Origin: UBA11524 sp045132495
GTDB lineage: Bacteria; Bacillota; Clostridia; Christensenellales; Aristaeellaceae
Reading direction: 5' to 3'
Assembly: GCA_045132495.1 (NCBI GenBank)
Contig: JBGUSK010000051.1
Span: forward strand, 62,001-126,000
Length of the DNA stretch: 64,000 bases
Shown here: positions 49,614 through 58,900 of the stretch, one piece after another
Position numbering within the stretch: the first letter of the stretch is position 1
How the letters are laid out: each line of letters starts with the position of its first letter
Made by a program: the position numbers and the translations under genes
The notes under the pieces: generated by a model
What the model was told of the DNA's origin: nothing
Databases searched by the model: none
The model's input: only the letters and a program-made list of their open reading frames with translations

Positions 49614-50687
49614 ATGCCCATGATCACCGTCCCCCTGGGGGATCGCACCTATCCTATCCATATCGGCAGCGGCATGCTGGACTGCCTCGGCACCCACGTC
49701 GTGGAGGCGCTGGGCGAGATTTCCGTTGCCGTCGTCACCGATGACAACGTCGCCCCTCTCTACCTTGACCGAGCGGTGAAGTCCCTCGAATCGGCAGGCC
49801 TGCGGGTGTGCACGATCACCCTGCCCCACGGCGAAGCGACCAAGTGCCTCGATCAGCTGGCGAATCTGTACACCTTCCTGTGCGAGAACCGCCTGACCCG
49901 CAAGGATGCGGTGATCGCCCTGGGCGGCGGCGTGATCGGCGATCTGACCGGCCTGGCCGCGGCAACCTTCCTGCGGGGCGTGCATTTCATCCAGGTGCCG
50001 ACCACGCTCCTGGCTCAGGTGGATTCTTCCGTGGGCGGTAAGGTCGCGGTGGACCTGCCCCAGGGCAAGAACCTCGTCGGTGCGTTCTATCAGCCGGATT
50101 TCGTGCTGGTGGATCCTGATACCCTGACCACCCTGACCGACGAATACTGGCGGGACGGCCTGGGTGAGGTGGTCAAGTACGGCTGCATCGGCGATGCGGA
50201 ATTGTTCGCCCTGCTGGAGGAATGTGCCCCCGGCGGACGGGAAAAGCTGATGTACCATATTGATACCATCCTTGCCAGGTGCATTCAGGCCAAGGCCGAT
50301 GTGGTTGCCCAGGACGAAAAGGACACCGGCCTTCGCATGACGCTGAACTTTGGCCACACCATCGCCCATGCGGTGGAGACCTGCCAGCATTACACGGGTC
50401 TGCGCCATGGCGAGGCCGTTGCCCTGGGCATGCACGTCATGACCCGCCTGACGGAAGAGAAGGGTATGACAGCCCCTGGCACGGCAAATCGGCTTGACGT
50501 GCTGCTGCGTCAGCTGGGCATGCCGATGGAGCTCCCCGCCATCCCGGAGGCAGACCTCATCTCAGCGATGGGCATGGACAAGAAATCTGCCGGAAAGGTG
50601 TTGCGGGTGATCGGCATCCAATGCATTGGCAAGTGCTATATCCACCCCACGGATACAGCATTTTTCACAGGCATGAGCGGAATGTGA
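49614..50687 (+). CDS. aroB: 3-dehydroquinate synthase
   Basis: Second enzyme of the shikimate pathway; converts DAHP to 3-dehydroquinate with NAD and a divalent metal. The 357-residue protein has the NAD-binding region (VTDDNVAPLYLDR; IALGGGVIGDLTGLAAATFLRGVHFIQVPTTLLAQVDSSVGGKVAVD in parts), metal ligands Glu in RDGLGEVVKYG and His in LNFGHTIAHAVE and LRHGEAVALGM. The ATG at 49614 has GGAGG 8 nt upstream (49601-49605); an in-frame TTG at 49599 overlaps that site and is rejected. Confidence 0.96.
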   Translation: MPMITVPLGDRTYPIHIGSGMLDCLGTHVVEALGEISVAVVTDDNVAPLYLDRAVKSLESAGLRVCTITLPHGEATKCLDQLANLYTFLCENRLTRKDAVIALGGGVIGDLTGLAAATFLRGVHFIQVPTTLLAQVDSSVGGKVAVDLPQGKNLVGAFYQPDFVLVDPDTLTTLTDEYWRDGLGEVVKYGCIGDAELFALLEECAPGGREKLMYHIDTILARCIQAKADVVAQDEKDTGLRMTLNFGHTIAHAVETCQHYTGLRHGEAVALGMHVMTRLTEEKGMTAPGTANRLDVLLRQLGMPMELPAIPEADLISAMGMDKKSAGKVLRVIGIQCIGKCYIHPTDTAFFTGMSGM

Positions 50688-50776
50688 TGGGTACTTTCGA
50701 CAAAAAGCAACAAATTTGCATAATTCTCTTTTCAAAACAATTGGAATCATGTAAAATATAATAAGTGTCGTATATC

Positions 50777-50818
50777 GCGGCCTGCACTGATGGTTATATC
50801 AGTGCGTGCCGCTTTTTT
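50777..50818 (+). terminator. Terminator directly upstream of the AraC-family gene
   Basis: GCGGC-ct-GCACTGAT-ggttat-ATCAGTGC-gt-GCCGC followed by TTTTTT, 14 bp before the next start codon; the ribosome binding site AAGGAG directly abuts the U-run. It may simply end the aroFB transcript. If the AT-rich promoter-like stretch at 50729-50762 (TTTTCA-17-TAAAAT, or TATAAT at 50757) is real, it is a leader terminator of the AraC gene. Confidence 0.85.
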
Positions 50819-50832
50819 AAGGAGCAACGATT

Positions 50833-51912
50833 ATGGCGACTGAACGCGAGCTTTCCCTGAGCCGTGCCATGGCGGCGCAGCTGGCAGGAGACCCGGGTGC
50901 GGCCGCGCCGGAGGATGCGGGCGTGTATGCCTGGCGGCTGATCCGCTGGGAGGCGGACGTCCCCCTCACTGACGACCAGCGAGAGGCCCTTCTGGAGGGC
51001 GTTGACGCGACCATGTCAGCGGCGGGCACGGCGGCGGCGCTCTTTGCGGCGGATGGCGATGTGATGACCATCATGCTGGCGCTGGATCGCTTCCCGGCGA
51101 AGGTGCACAGAGACACGGTGCTTTGGCTGTGTGCCCATGCGCTGATGGATCATGCCTCCGTGAATCTGGAGCAGGATGGCACGATGTTCATCGGCGAGGA
51201 GTTCGGCAACGCATCCGAATGGGTCTCCCACCTGGCCCCCATGCGGGAGATCAGCGACTGGTGGCGGCGGGTCTCACCCATTGAGGGCAGCAAGGCTCAC
51301 GCCCACCGCAACAGCCTGCAGACGAGCATCAAGCGCCGCCAGTATGGATCGCTGGGCGGCTATGTGTCCCGTGTGCTGCGGACAGAAACGGCGCTGTCTC
51401 CCGTGTGCTTCGGCTTTGTGCCGCTGGTGATCGAGGCCATCTGGAGCCAGCACGGCGAGCTCTCGCTGCAAAAGCTGACCGAAGGGCTGTCCCTGACCGA
51501 AATGACGCGCCATCCGCGGGAAGCGCTGCTGGCCTGGCTGACGGCCTTGGTGCCCATATTGCGTGCCTGCCCGCCCACGGTCAACGCTGCGCCCATCGAG
51601 CGGGTGATCGAATCCATCCGGGCGGACTGCTCGCTGCCCTATTCCCAGGCGAATCTATCCAAATCGCTGGGTCTGACCCCGGCTTATTTCTGCCGCCTTT
51701 TCCACGAGAAAACAGGCCAGCACTTTTCAACTTTCCTCACCCGTACGCGCATGGAGAAGGCTCAGTATCTGCTTTCTGACGGGCAGAATCTGTCCCTGGC
51801 CGAGGTGAGCGCGAGCTGCGGCTACCCCAACAAGAGCTATTTCTGCCAGGTGTTCAAGAAGTATACCGGCATGACCCCCGGCGAATTTGAAAATACCTAT
51901 AAGGATGTATAA
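50833..51912 (+). CDS. AraC-family transcriptional regulator
   Basis: The 359-residue cytoplasmic regulator has a long N-terminal part of unknown ligand (residues 1-250) and a C-terminal two-helix-turn-helix AraC domain (about 260-355): YSQANLSKSLGLTPAYFCRLFHEKTGQHFSTFLTRTRMEKAQYLL and LSLAEVSASCGYPNKSYFCQVFKKYTGMTPGEF. The N-terminal part resembles the periplasmic-less sensors of clostridial AraC regulators but contains no recognised cupin motif. Target genes unknown. Preceded by AAGGAG and a terminator-like hairpin. Confidence 0.88.
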   Translation: MATERELSLSRAMAAQLAGDPGAAAPEDAGVYAWRLIRWEADVPLTDDQREALLEGVDATMSAAGTAAALFAADGDVMTIMLALDRFPAKVHRDTVLWLCAHALMDHASVNLEQDGTMFIGEEFGNASEWVSHLAPMREISDWWRRVSPIEGSKAHAHRNSLQTSIKRRQYGSLGGYVSRVLRTETALSPVCFGFVPLVIEAIWSQHGELSLQKLTEGLSLTEMTRHPREALLAWLTALVPILRACPPTVNAAPIERVIESIRADCSLPYSQANLSKSLGLTPAYFCRLFHEKTGQHFSTFLTRTRMEKAQYLLSDGQNLSLAEVSASCGYPNKSYFCQVFKKYTGMTPGEFENTYKDV

Positions 51913-51979
51913 ATATTTGCCATGCGGATGATATTACTCATGTCATCCGTTAATTGTATGACATACTGTCATCTGCCCC

Positions 51980-52031
51980 CAGGGCTTCCCCTTGAGGGGA
52001 AGCTGTCAGCGCTCGCGCTGACTGATGAGGT
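51980..52031. repeat. Mosaic-family palindromic repeat upstream of the SpoIID-domain gene
   Basis: GGCTTCCCCTTGAGGGGAAG, CTGTCAGCGCTCGCGCTGAC, TGATGAGGTG: a typical three-part unit. Confidence 0.75.
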
Positions 52032-52056
52032 GTATACCCAAGGAGGTTCTCGATCA

Positions 52057-53907
52057 ATGAAGAAACGCCTTGTACAGCTGATTTGCTTATTCCTGTGTAT
52101 CGCCCTTCTGCCCCTGACGGTACATGCCGCCTCTCCGGAGGCGGCGGCCCCCAACGTGCGCGTCCTTTTGCGCCGCCTGGGCCTGACTGACCGCGCTGAT
52201 CTTATCCTCGACGGCGTGTACACCGCCTCCGTGGACGGCAAGGTCCTCATGGGGTTCCCCGTGAATGCGAAGGTCACCGTCGCCATCCGCAGCGGCGAAT
52301 TGTTCCTGTTCTACGAGGGCTTGAGCCTGCGTCTTGGGGACGAGGTCACCTTCGTCCGGAACAGCTCCGGCGGCGATGACGCCCGCACCGGTATCCGCTT
52401 TGACAAGAATGGCGGACTCTATCCCGGCGATCTGGCGCTGAAGATCAAAGAGGGCATCCTCTATCCCGTGTGCACCATGTCCGTGGAGGACTACCTGCTG
52501 GGCGTGGTGCCCTATGAGATGAGCGAGTACTTCCCCCTGGAAGCCCTCAAGGCCCAGGCTGTCTGCGCCCGCACCTACGCGCTGAACAAGCTGGGCGCCA
52601 ACGCTGACTACGACGTGGTGGACACCACCAATGACCAGGTTTTCAAGGGCGTGAATCACAATTATGTGAATGCCAAGCGCGCCGTCAGGGAGACCGCAGG
52701 TGTAGTCGGCACCTATAAAGGAAAGCTGGCCATCTGCTATTACAGCGCCTCCAACGGCGGTCAGACCGAGCTGGTGCAGAACGTCTGGTCAGGCCGGGGT
52801 GACTGGGATTACTATCGCGTGGTGGATGATCCCTATGACGTGGAAAACCCTGAATCCGTGGTACGCAAGGCTCGCATTCCCAAAAACGGAGAGGTGAAGG
52901 AGGAATTCAAGGCCATCCTGTTCTCCTACGTCCTGCCGGAGATGCGCAGGCAAGGGTACATTGCCTCGGCGGAGAACTTCCGCATTGATGAGATCACCGG
53001 AATGTCCCTCGGTGCGCCTGCCCATGACGAGCCCAGCCGCGCCTGGACTGAGCTGACGCTGACCTTCAACTGGTCGGGCAAGAAGTGGCTTGAGCCGGAG
53101 CTGTCCACCCCTGTCCCTGAAACGGCGGAGGACGAGGAGGAATTCTACTTCTTCGCCACGCCGGAACCGACCTCCACCGCTACGCCCACCGCCACCCCGG
53201 AGGCTTCTCCCACGCCTGCGCCCACGGCGACCCTCAGCGATTTCATTCCCTCGGCGGAACCTATGACCGTCACGGTGGATATCTTCCCTGAGGTGATCGA
53301 CGTGCTGCTGCTCTCGGTTTACGGTGCGGACAATGAAATGCTGACCCTCACCGAGACGGATACGCACTTTATCCTTGAGGCCCGGCGCTACGGCCACGGC
53401 GTTGGCATGAGCCAGCGCGGCGCGCAGTGGATGGCTGGCCAGTACGGCAAGACCTACACGGAGATCATGAATTTCTACTACCCCGGTTTGACGCTGTCCA
53501 AGGTGGACGCGGGGACTCCGGTGCTGCCCACGGCTCCTGCCGACCTGGCTGCGACCCTCGCGCCGCCTGCCACCCCCACGCCCCGCCCGACCCTGATGCC
53601 GGCCACCATGACGGCTGACCTGCCCGAGGGCGCGTATCTGGCAGCTGTCACAGAGATCGCCGATGACTCCAGCCTCAACCTGCGTCAGGAGCCCACACAG
53701 GGTGCGGACATCCTGCGCCGGCTGTACAAGCATCAGCAGCTGATCGTGCTCGGCCCGGCTGCGGAAGAGGGCTGGGTGCATGTCAAGACCGATGTGATCG
53801 AGGGCTATGTGATGGCGAGCTTCATCACGCCGGTGGAGGCTGTGGAGGCTACCCCAGCCCCCACGCCTGCGCCCACGCCGGGGTTCACGGAAAAACCCAC
53901 GGAGTAA
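52057..53907 (+). CDS. Secreted SpoIID/LytB-domain protein with Pro/Thr linkers and SH3 domain
   Basis: The 616-residue exported protein has a signal peptide (MKKRLVQLICLFLCIALLPLTVHA), a SpoIID/LytB domain (VEDYLLGVVPYEMSEYFPLEALKAQAVCARTYAL, in parts; SASNGGQTE), a PT-rich spacer (TPEPTSTATPTATPEASPTP), the closing SpoIID motif (ARRYGHGVGMSQRGAQWMA), a second PT-rich spacer, and a C-terminal SH3-type domain (SLNLRQEPTQGADILRRLYKHQQLIVLG, in parts). SpoIID is a lytic transglycosylase acting on stripped glycan; the long extra linkers and SH3 suggest a wall-associated relative and not the sporulation SpoIID itself. The PT spacer splits the SpoIID domain, which is unusual. Confidence 0.85.
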   Translation: MKKRLVQLICLFLCIALLPLTVHAASPEAAAPNVRVLLRRLGLTDRADLILDGVYTASVDGKVLMGFPVNAKVTVAIRSGELFLFYEGLSLRLGDEVTFVRNSSGGDDARTGIRFDKNGGLYPGDLALKIKEGILYPVCTMSVEDYLLGVVPYEMSEYFPLEALKAQAVCARTYALNKLGANADYDVVDTTNDQVFKGVNHNYVNAKRAVRETAGVVGTYKGKLAICYYSASNGGQTELVQNVWSGRGDWDYYRVVDDPYDVENPESVVRKARIPKNGEVKEEFKAILFSYVLPEMRRQGYIASAENFRIDEITGMSLGAPAHDEPSRAWTELTLTFNWSGKKWLEPELSTPVPETAEDEEEFYFFATPEPTSTATPTATPEASPTPAPTATLSDFIPSAEPMTVTVDIFPEVIDVLLLSVYGADNEMLTLTETDTHFILEARRYGHGVGMSQRGAQWMAGQYGKTYTEIMNFYYPGLTLSKVDAGTPVLPTAPADLAATLAPPATPTPRPTLMPATMTADLPEGAYLAAVTEIADDSSLNLRQEPTQGADILRRLYKHQQLIVLGPAAEEGWVHVKTDVIEGYVMASFITPVEAVEATPAPTPAPTPGFTEKPTE

Positions 53908-53932
53908 TCGCATATATGAAATGCCCCGGCTT

Positions 53933-53961
53933 CTATGGTGGAGGCCGGGGCTTGAGCGTCC
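53933..53961 (+). terminator. Terminator-like hairpin after the SpoIID-domain gene
   Basis: GCCCCGGCTTC/GAGGCCGGGGC (one G-U pair) with a 7-nt loop, followed by TTGAG; U-run weak. Confidence 0.6.
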
Positions 53962-54009
53962 GCGTTCTCCTGCAGTCTTCACTCGCGGCTTTTCAAGCCG
54001 TTCGTGAAT

Positions 54010-54060
54010 CCAGCTCCCTCCGGGAGGGAGCTGGCAGCCGCTGCGGCTGACTGAGGGAGA
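54010..54060. repeat. Mosaic-family palindromic repeat upstream of murG
   Basis: CAGCTCCCTCCGGGAGGGAG, CTGGCAGCCGCTGCGGCTG, ACTGAGGGAGAA: a complete three-part unit. Confidence 0.75.
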
Positions 54061-54105
54061 ATGCGGGAGCAGCATTCCTGTGCTCCTCCTGTAAACCTTT
54101 CGGTC

Positions 54106-54134
54106 TTGACACATTTCCGTCCGCGGTTTATCAT
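54106..54134 (+). promoter_or_regulatory. Promoter of murG
   Basis: TTGACA (54106-54111), 17 bp, TATCAT (54129-54134), 45 bp before the start codon. Confidence 0.75.
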
Positions 54135-54178
54135 AGACTGTGCAAAAGACAATCCACCTGAAAGGCAGGTATCACCAT

Positions 54179-55249
54179 ATGAGCAAGAAAATCGTCCTCA
54201 CCGGCGGCGGCACGATGGGCCACGTCACCCCGAATCTGGCGCTGCTGCCCCATCTGCTGGAAAAAGGCTACGAGGTGCATTATATCGGCACGGAAAAAGG
54301 CGTGGAGGCCGACAAACTCCAGGCCATTGAGGGCATCCATTATCACGCCGTCAAGTCCGGCAAGCTGCGCCGCTACTTCGACTGGAAGAACTTCACTGAT
54401 CCGTTCCGCGTCATCGCGGGTGCGTTCCAGTCTGCCCACCTGATGGGCAAGATCAAGCCTGATGTGTGCTTCTCCAAGGGCGGATTCGTCGCCGTACCCG
54501 TGGTGTTCGGCGCGTGGCTGCACCGCATTCCTGTGGTCTGCCATGAGAGCGACCTCACCCCCGGTCTGGCCAACAAGCTGTGCACTCCCTTCGCCAGGAA
54601 GGTCGCCACGACCTTCCCCGAGTGCGCCGCGGCTTTGGGTGACAAGGCGGAATGCGTCGGCACGCCCCTGCGCCCTGAGCTCTTCGCGGGCGACAAGGAG
54701 AAGGGCCTCAAACTTCTTGGTTTCACTGGCGAAAAGCCCGTCCTGATGATGATGGGCGGTTCCCTGGGTGCCCAGGCGGTCAACAAGGCCCTGCGTGAGG
54801 CGCTGCCGGAGCTCCTCAAGACCTTCGATGTCGTGCACATCTGCGGCAAGGGCAACCTGGAGGCGGCCCTGGAGGGAACAGCGGGCTACACCCAGCTGGA
54901 GTTCGTCTCCGCCGAGTTGCCGGATATCTTCGCCTGTGCTGATCTGGTGCTGTCCCGAGCGGGCAGCAACGCCCTGATGGAGTTCCAGGCCCTGGCGCGC
55001 CCGCTGCTGCTGGTGCCCTATCCCAAGGGAGCCAGCCGCGGCGACCAGATCCTCAACGCCCAGAGCCTGGAGAAGCGCGGCCTGTGCCGTGTGCTCCTGC
55101 AGGAGAACATGACGGCGGACACCCTCACCGAGGCCCTGCTGCAGACTTGGGCGGATCGGGAAAAACTGACCGCTGCCGTCAAGGCTGCGCCCCCGGCGGA
55201 CGGCACCATGAGGGTGCTGGAGATGATCGAGGAAGTGCAGGCCGAGTGA
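54179..55249 (+). CDS. murG: UDP-GlcNAc--lipid I N-acetylglucosaminyltransferase
   Basis: Makes lipid II by adding GlcNAc to lipid I on the inner membrane face. The 356-residue GT-B enzyme has the N-terminal Gly-rich loop (VLTGGGTMGHVTPNLAL), KPDVCFSKGGFVAVPVVFGA, HESDLTPGLANK, LMMMGGSLGAQAVNKAL and the C-terminal substrate loop LSRAGSNALMEFQAL with YPKGASRGDQILNAQSL. These residues match the family throughout. It stands alone with its own promoter and not in a mur/fts cluster. Ribosome binding site AAAGGCAGG. Confidence 0.95.
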   Translation: MSKKIVLTGGGTMGHVTPNLALLPHLLEKGYEVHYIGTEKGVEADKLQAIEGIHYHAVKSGKLRRYFDWKNFTDPFRVIAGAFQSAHLMGKIKPDVCFSKGGFVAVPVVFGAWLHRIPVVCHESDLTPGLANKLCTPFARKVATTFPECAAALGDKAECVGTPLRPELFAGDKEKGLKLLGFTGEKPVLMMMGGSLGAQAVNKALREALPELLKTFDVVHICGKGNLEAALEGTAGYTQLEFVSAELPDIFACADLVLSRAGSNALMEFQALARPLLLVPYPKGASRGDQILNAQSLEKRGLCRVLLQENMTADTLTEALLQTWADREKLTAAVKAAPPADGTMRVLEMIEEVQAE

Positions 55250-55320
55250 TCGTAGGGGCGATGTGCCCAAAGGCTCTCCCTTTGGTAGAGCTGGCTTTGC
55301 GTAAGCGGCGACTAAGATGG
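55250..55320. repeat. Half REP plus mosaic-family unit after murG
   Basis: CGTAGGGGCGATGTGCCC (REP-like half, 55251-55268) runs into CCCAAAGGCTCTCCCTTTGG, TAGAGCTGGCTTTGCG, GACTAAGATGG, a decayed mosaic unit. Same order (REP then mosaic unit) as at 43.55 and 48.16 kb. Confidence 0.6.
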
Positions 55321-55529
55321 TTTGCTCGACAAACAAAAAAACGACTCGCTGCATCGATATGTAGATATGGAAAAGAAGTAAGCAGCCGCAAGGGCTTGTT
55401 GTCTGTGAATAGCAGGCGGCAAGCCTTTTTACTTGACTTTGATGCGGCGGAAATTGTAGTATCAGAGACAGCTGATCAGCTCGACCTTGAAGTGGTCAAT
55501 GAAATCGCAGGATTGCAAGTAGAGTATTA

Positions 55530-55874
55530 ACAAACTATCTTCAACCGCTTGATGTTCCTCTTCTTGAACAAAGGCCTGCAGTTTTTGGTACGTATTCTCC
55601 GCTCTGAGTTACTGTACCTCTGCCAGCAAATCCTCCTCGATCTTCTTGGGCATGTTTGCAGGCCGCCCTGTGCTTCTACTTCCCCTTTGTTCAAAGTAGA
55701 GTCCATCGGGCTCCTCTGTCAGGCAGATTCACTCCCATGATGCTGCTCGGTGATGATTGCATACACCAAACTGTCGCGCTCCTTGCTATAACTCAGGTGT
55801 TTTGCCTGCATGGTTTCCACTGCTTTATGCTTGAACTCACCTGTGTAACTCTTATTCTGTATTCCCTTTGGCAT
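55530..55874 (-). pseudogene. Decayed IS3-family transposase orfA (copy 1)
   Basis: Minus-strand reading from ATG at 55874 gives MPKGIQNKSYTGEFKHKAVE, matching the helix-turn-helix OrfA of IS3-family elements. A one-base deletion near LSYSK shifts the frame; the correct frame resumes as RGSRSTGRPANMPKKIEEDL, then an in-frame stop interrupts LLAEVQ*LRAENTYQ. No orfB catalytic (DDE) part follows. The first 231 bp (55702-55932) are repeated at 60857-61088 in the same orientation. The element is dead. Confidence 0.8.
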
Positions 55875-55932
55875 AGTTTTACCCCCCATATATTCTCAAG
55901 TATTCTGCCATACTTGTCTAACAAATGGGGGG
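55702..55932. repeat. Direct repeat, left copy (IS3-family orfA 5' end)
   Basis: Shares most of its length with 60857-61088, same orientation, differing by scattered substitutions and a 1-nt indel. Both copies end at TGTCTAACAAATGGGGGG, probably close to the element end. They bracket the kinase/zinc-ribbon island. Confidence 0.8.
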
Positions 55933-55963
55933 CAGTATAACGCTGTACCGGCTGAATGGAAAA

Positions 55964-58900
55964 CTACTTTACTTCAAAAGACTGGGTATTCACATACATG
56001 CCATCCCAGTACAAGTCAATATAGTATCTTCCTGAAGGAATTGTACCAGAACACTCCAAAAGCCGCAAGAAAAAGTTGATGCCGCTGGTTGTCCATGTCC
56101 AAGAGTTTGAGGATACATAGGCAATCTCTTGGTTAAAAGCCTCAAGCATCTTGAAATTACTGGGGGCACGGTACACGATTGAAGTGTTATACGTTCGTTT
56201 TTCCGTAAACCGAGGTGTATTGACGCGGTAATGAACGAGATACCTATACCCTTTATTCTTCATGTTGTCAGCCATTGTTGCGCCATAAAACATGGTAGCA
56301 ATGGCATCTGTGTTCGCAGTTTCACCTTCATGACGATAGCGACTTTCAATATCAACTGAGACCGACGATCCATTTAGCGTTCCGTCTGAATAAGCAGGCG
56401 CATCAGGAACATTGACATATTCGGAGATGGTTGTACCATTTTTATCCGTAACTTCCACCTTGTACTGACAGCCAGGAATGACCTCGTGCACAGTTACTGA
56501 TTGACTTTGGATATTGGTCCTGTTGTATGTATATTGCTTTATTTTGCTGTCAGGAATGTACAGGGTATACCTGACCGAATAGGGAGCCTGGCTCTCCGAA
56601 TCTATCCAACTGAAAGTTGTCCAGCCTTTGCTCGTCATCGCATTCGTCGAAACCGAGAAAGTACGGCTTATGACGCGATCCATAGTTGTGTCACAAAATT
56701 CAGAAACTGCACCCTTGTCTTCTGCATAAGCATATCCATTCTCGTGAGCCCACCGTTGCGCGTAAGATCCCTGCGGCGCACAGATGGTTACCCGAGAGCC
56801 GACCGGCAAAGCATTCTTGTCAATGAAGCTCAACGTTTCATTGATCGTTATGGATTTCAGCCCCGTACAGTCTTTGAATGCATCGCTTTCGACCCGGAGC
56901 ATGTCCATGGGAAGGTATACATCCTGCAGAGACGTGCAATTGGCAAAAGTACGCGTCGGAAGCTTCTCCAGCAGCATAGACAAATGGATAGACCTGAGTG
57001 CAGTACAACCTGAAAAAACGCCATCGCCAAGCTGCGAAACCATATTGGTGTTGACAGTTTCAAGAGCCCGGCAATTCATAAATGCCTCTTCCTGGATATC
57101 TTCAGCCCGGTAAGGCATCGTTATCTCCCGCAGAGCAGTACAGCCATAAAACGCTCTTTCACCGATCACCAGGGGTATGCCCTCATCTCCGTCCTTGATA
57201 TCCACAGCTATCAGGCTTGAACAATTGCTGAACGCATTTGCCGCGATGGTTTCCACGTTTTCCGGAATTTCTACGCGTCGGAGCGAATGGCACTCCGAAA
57301 ATGCCTGGTTCCCAATATACATCAGCTGCGTAGGAAGCTGAACATTCGTCAGCTGTTCACAGCCGCGGAATGCACTTGCACCAATTCCGAAGACTTCGTT
57401 CGGGATTGTAATCTGTTGCAATTGAGTACAACCCGAAAATGCGTAATCGTCAATATAGCTTACCCCTGCAGGAAGCTTGACCGAGATCAAATACGAACAG
57501 TCGGTAAATGCGTATTTTCCAATCCCTGTTACTGGATGTCCGTCAATCGCGCTGGGGATCACCAGATCCTGTTCATATCCACTATACTGAGTGATCACGC
57601 AATTCTCGCTATGATCTATTGTATACTTATACACCGGCTGGGGCACAGTCGTAGGAGCCGACGTCGGGGTGGCTGTCGGCGTTGGCGTTGGCGTGGCCGT
57701 CGGCGTGGGCGTAGCCGTCGGCGTGGGCGTAGCTGTCGGCGTGGGTGTAGCTGTCGGCGTTGACGTAGGCGTGGATGTGGGCGTAGCTGTGGTTGTGGTC
57801 GTCAAGACAGTTGCATGCAACTTTGACGGAACTTCTGAAATCGTGTTTGTTGCTGTCAGCATTGCTGCTGGCACAGCTTTCGTTGGTGAGCCATGATAGA
57901 CAATCAGCATCCATCCTACCAGCACAATCCCTAGAGCCACAAGCGTATTGATCCTTTTTTTTCTCTGGGGCCGATTCTCATCAGCACTCGGCTGGATTTC
58001 GATCGGCTGCTGCTCAGAATCAGGCGTCTGCGCTTCTGTTTTCTCGCCCTCGGGTTCGATAGCCACAGGCTTTTCTGGCTGCCCATTACGTAAGCGCCGC
58101 AATGCACTCCGCATCTCCTCTGCGGTCTGCCAGCGATCTTCCTTCTTGTAGGCGCAGGCCTTCAGGATAATCCGCGCCAACTCCGGATCAGCATTCACAG
58201 GCGGGGGCAGGGGTTCGCCGCTTACCCGCACAAGAATCGCCAGCTCCCGCTCCTTAACCGAACTTTCCATCCCCTGTTTCATAAAAGGCATCAGGTTGTT
58301 ATTCATCAGCCGATACAGCACCAAACCCAGAGAGTAGATATCAGCTGTGCAATTACCCTGCTGCTCACGGATAATCTCTGGCGCTGCGTAGGCATCTGTT
58401 CCCTTACGGGAAAGCACTGTCGATATTCCACGGAAACGCCGCGCAGCACCGAAATCGCCGAGCTTATAGTCGCCATCCTCGTTGACAAAGATATTCTGCG
58501 GCTTCACATCCCGGTGGACAACATTTCTTTTTTCCAGCCGTATCAGTGCGCTGCAGATGTCAATGCCCAGCTTGGTGGTTTCCGCACGCTCCATCCGTCC
58601 TTCAAGAATGCAGCTGCTCACGCAGGTTAACAGTTCCATCCAAATATAGATATCATAGCCGAGAGCATCTTGCCTATCCATAATTTGGATGTCGTTGCAG
58701 GAGACAATATTTGTGTGTCCTGAAAATGTACGCAGCAACTGGTACTCATCCACCAGGCTATTCTTGATTTCGTTGAGATATTGTCCGACTGGTCCAGCGT
58801 CCATTGATCCCAGTTCGTCGTATATAGCACTCAACTCATCTTCGCTCCGAGGAATGGGAATGTGTTTGACAGCTGCCCACTCAGTGTAGCTGCCCACTGA

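Noticed and set aside
52057..53907. Calling the SpoIID-domain gene the sporulation gene spoIID
   Set aside because: Canonical SpoIID is about 330-380 residues without SH3 domain or PT spacers and normally sits beside murA or spoIIIE-type sporulation genes; this gene differs in both length and context.
52789..54114. Long Arg/Gly-rich minus-strand frame
   Set aside because: Antisense of the Pro/Thr-rich SpoIID-domain gene; the Arg/Gly bias is the mirror of Pro/Ala/Thr codons.
57664..57800. Possible CRISPR array (short tandem repeats)
   Set aside because: The 18-bp units have no spacers and encode the Thr/Pro linker of the kinase. No CRISPR array or cas gene was seen in the window.
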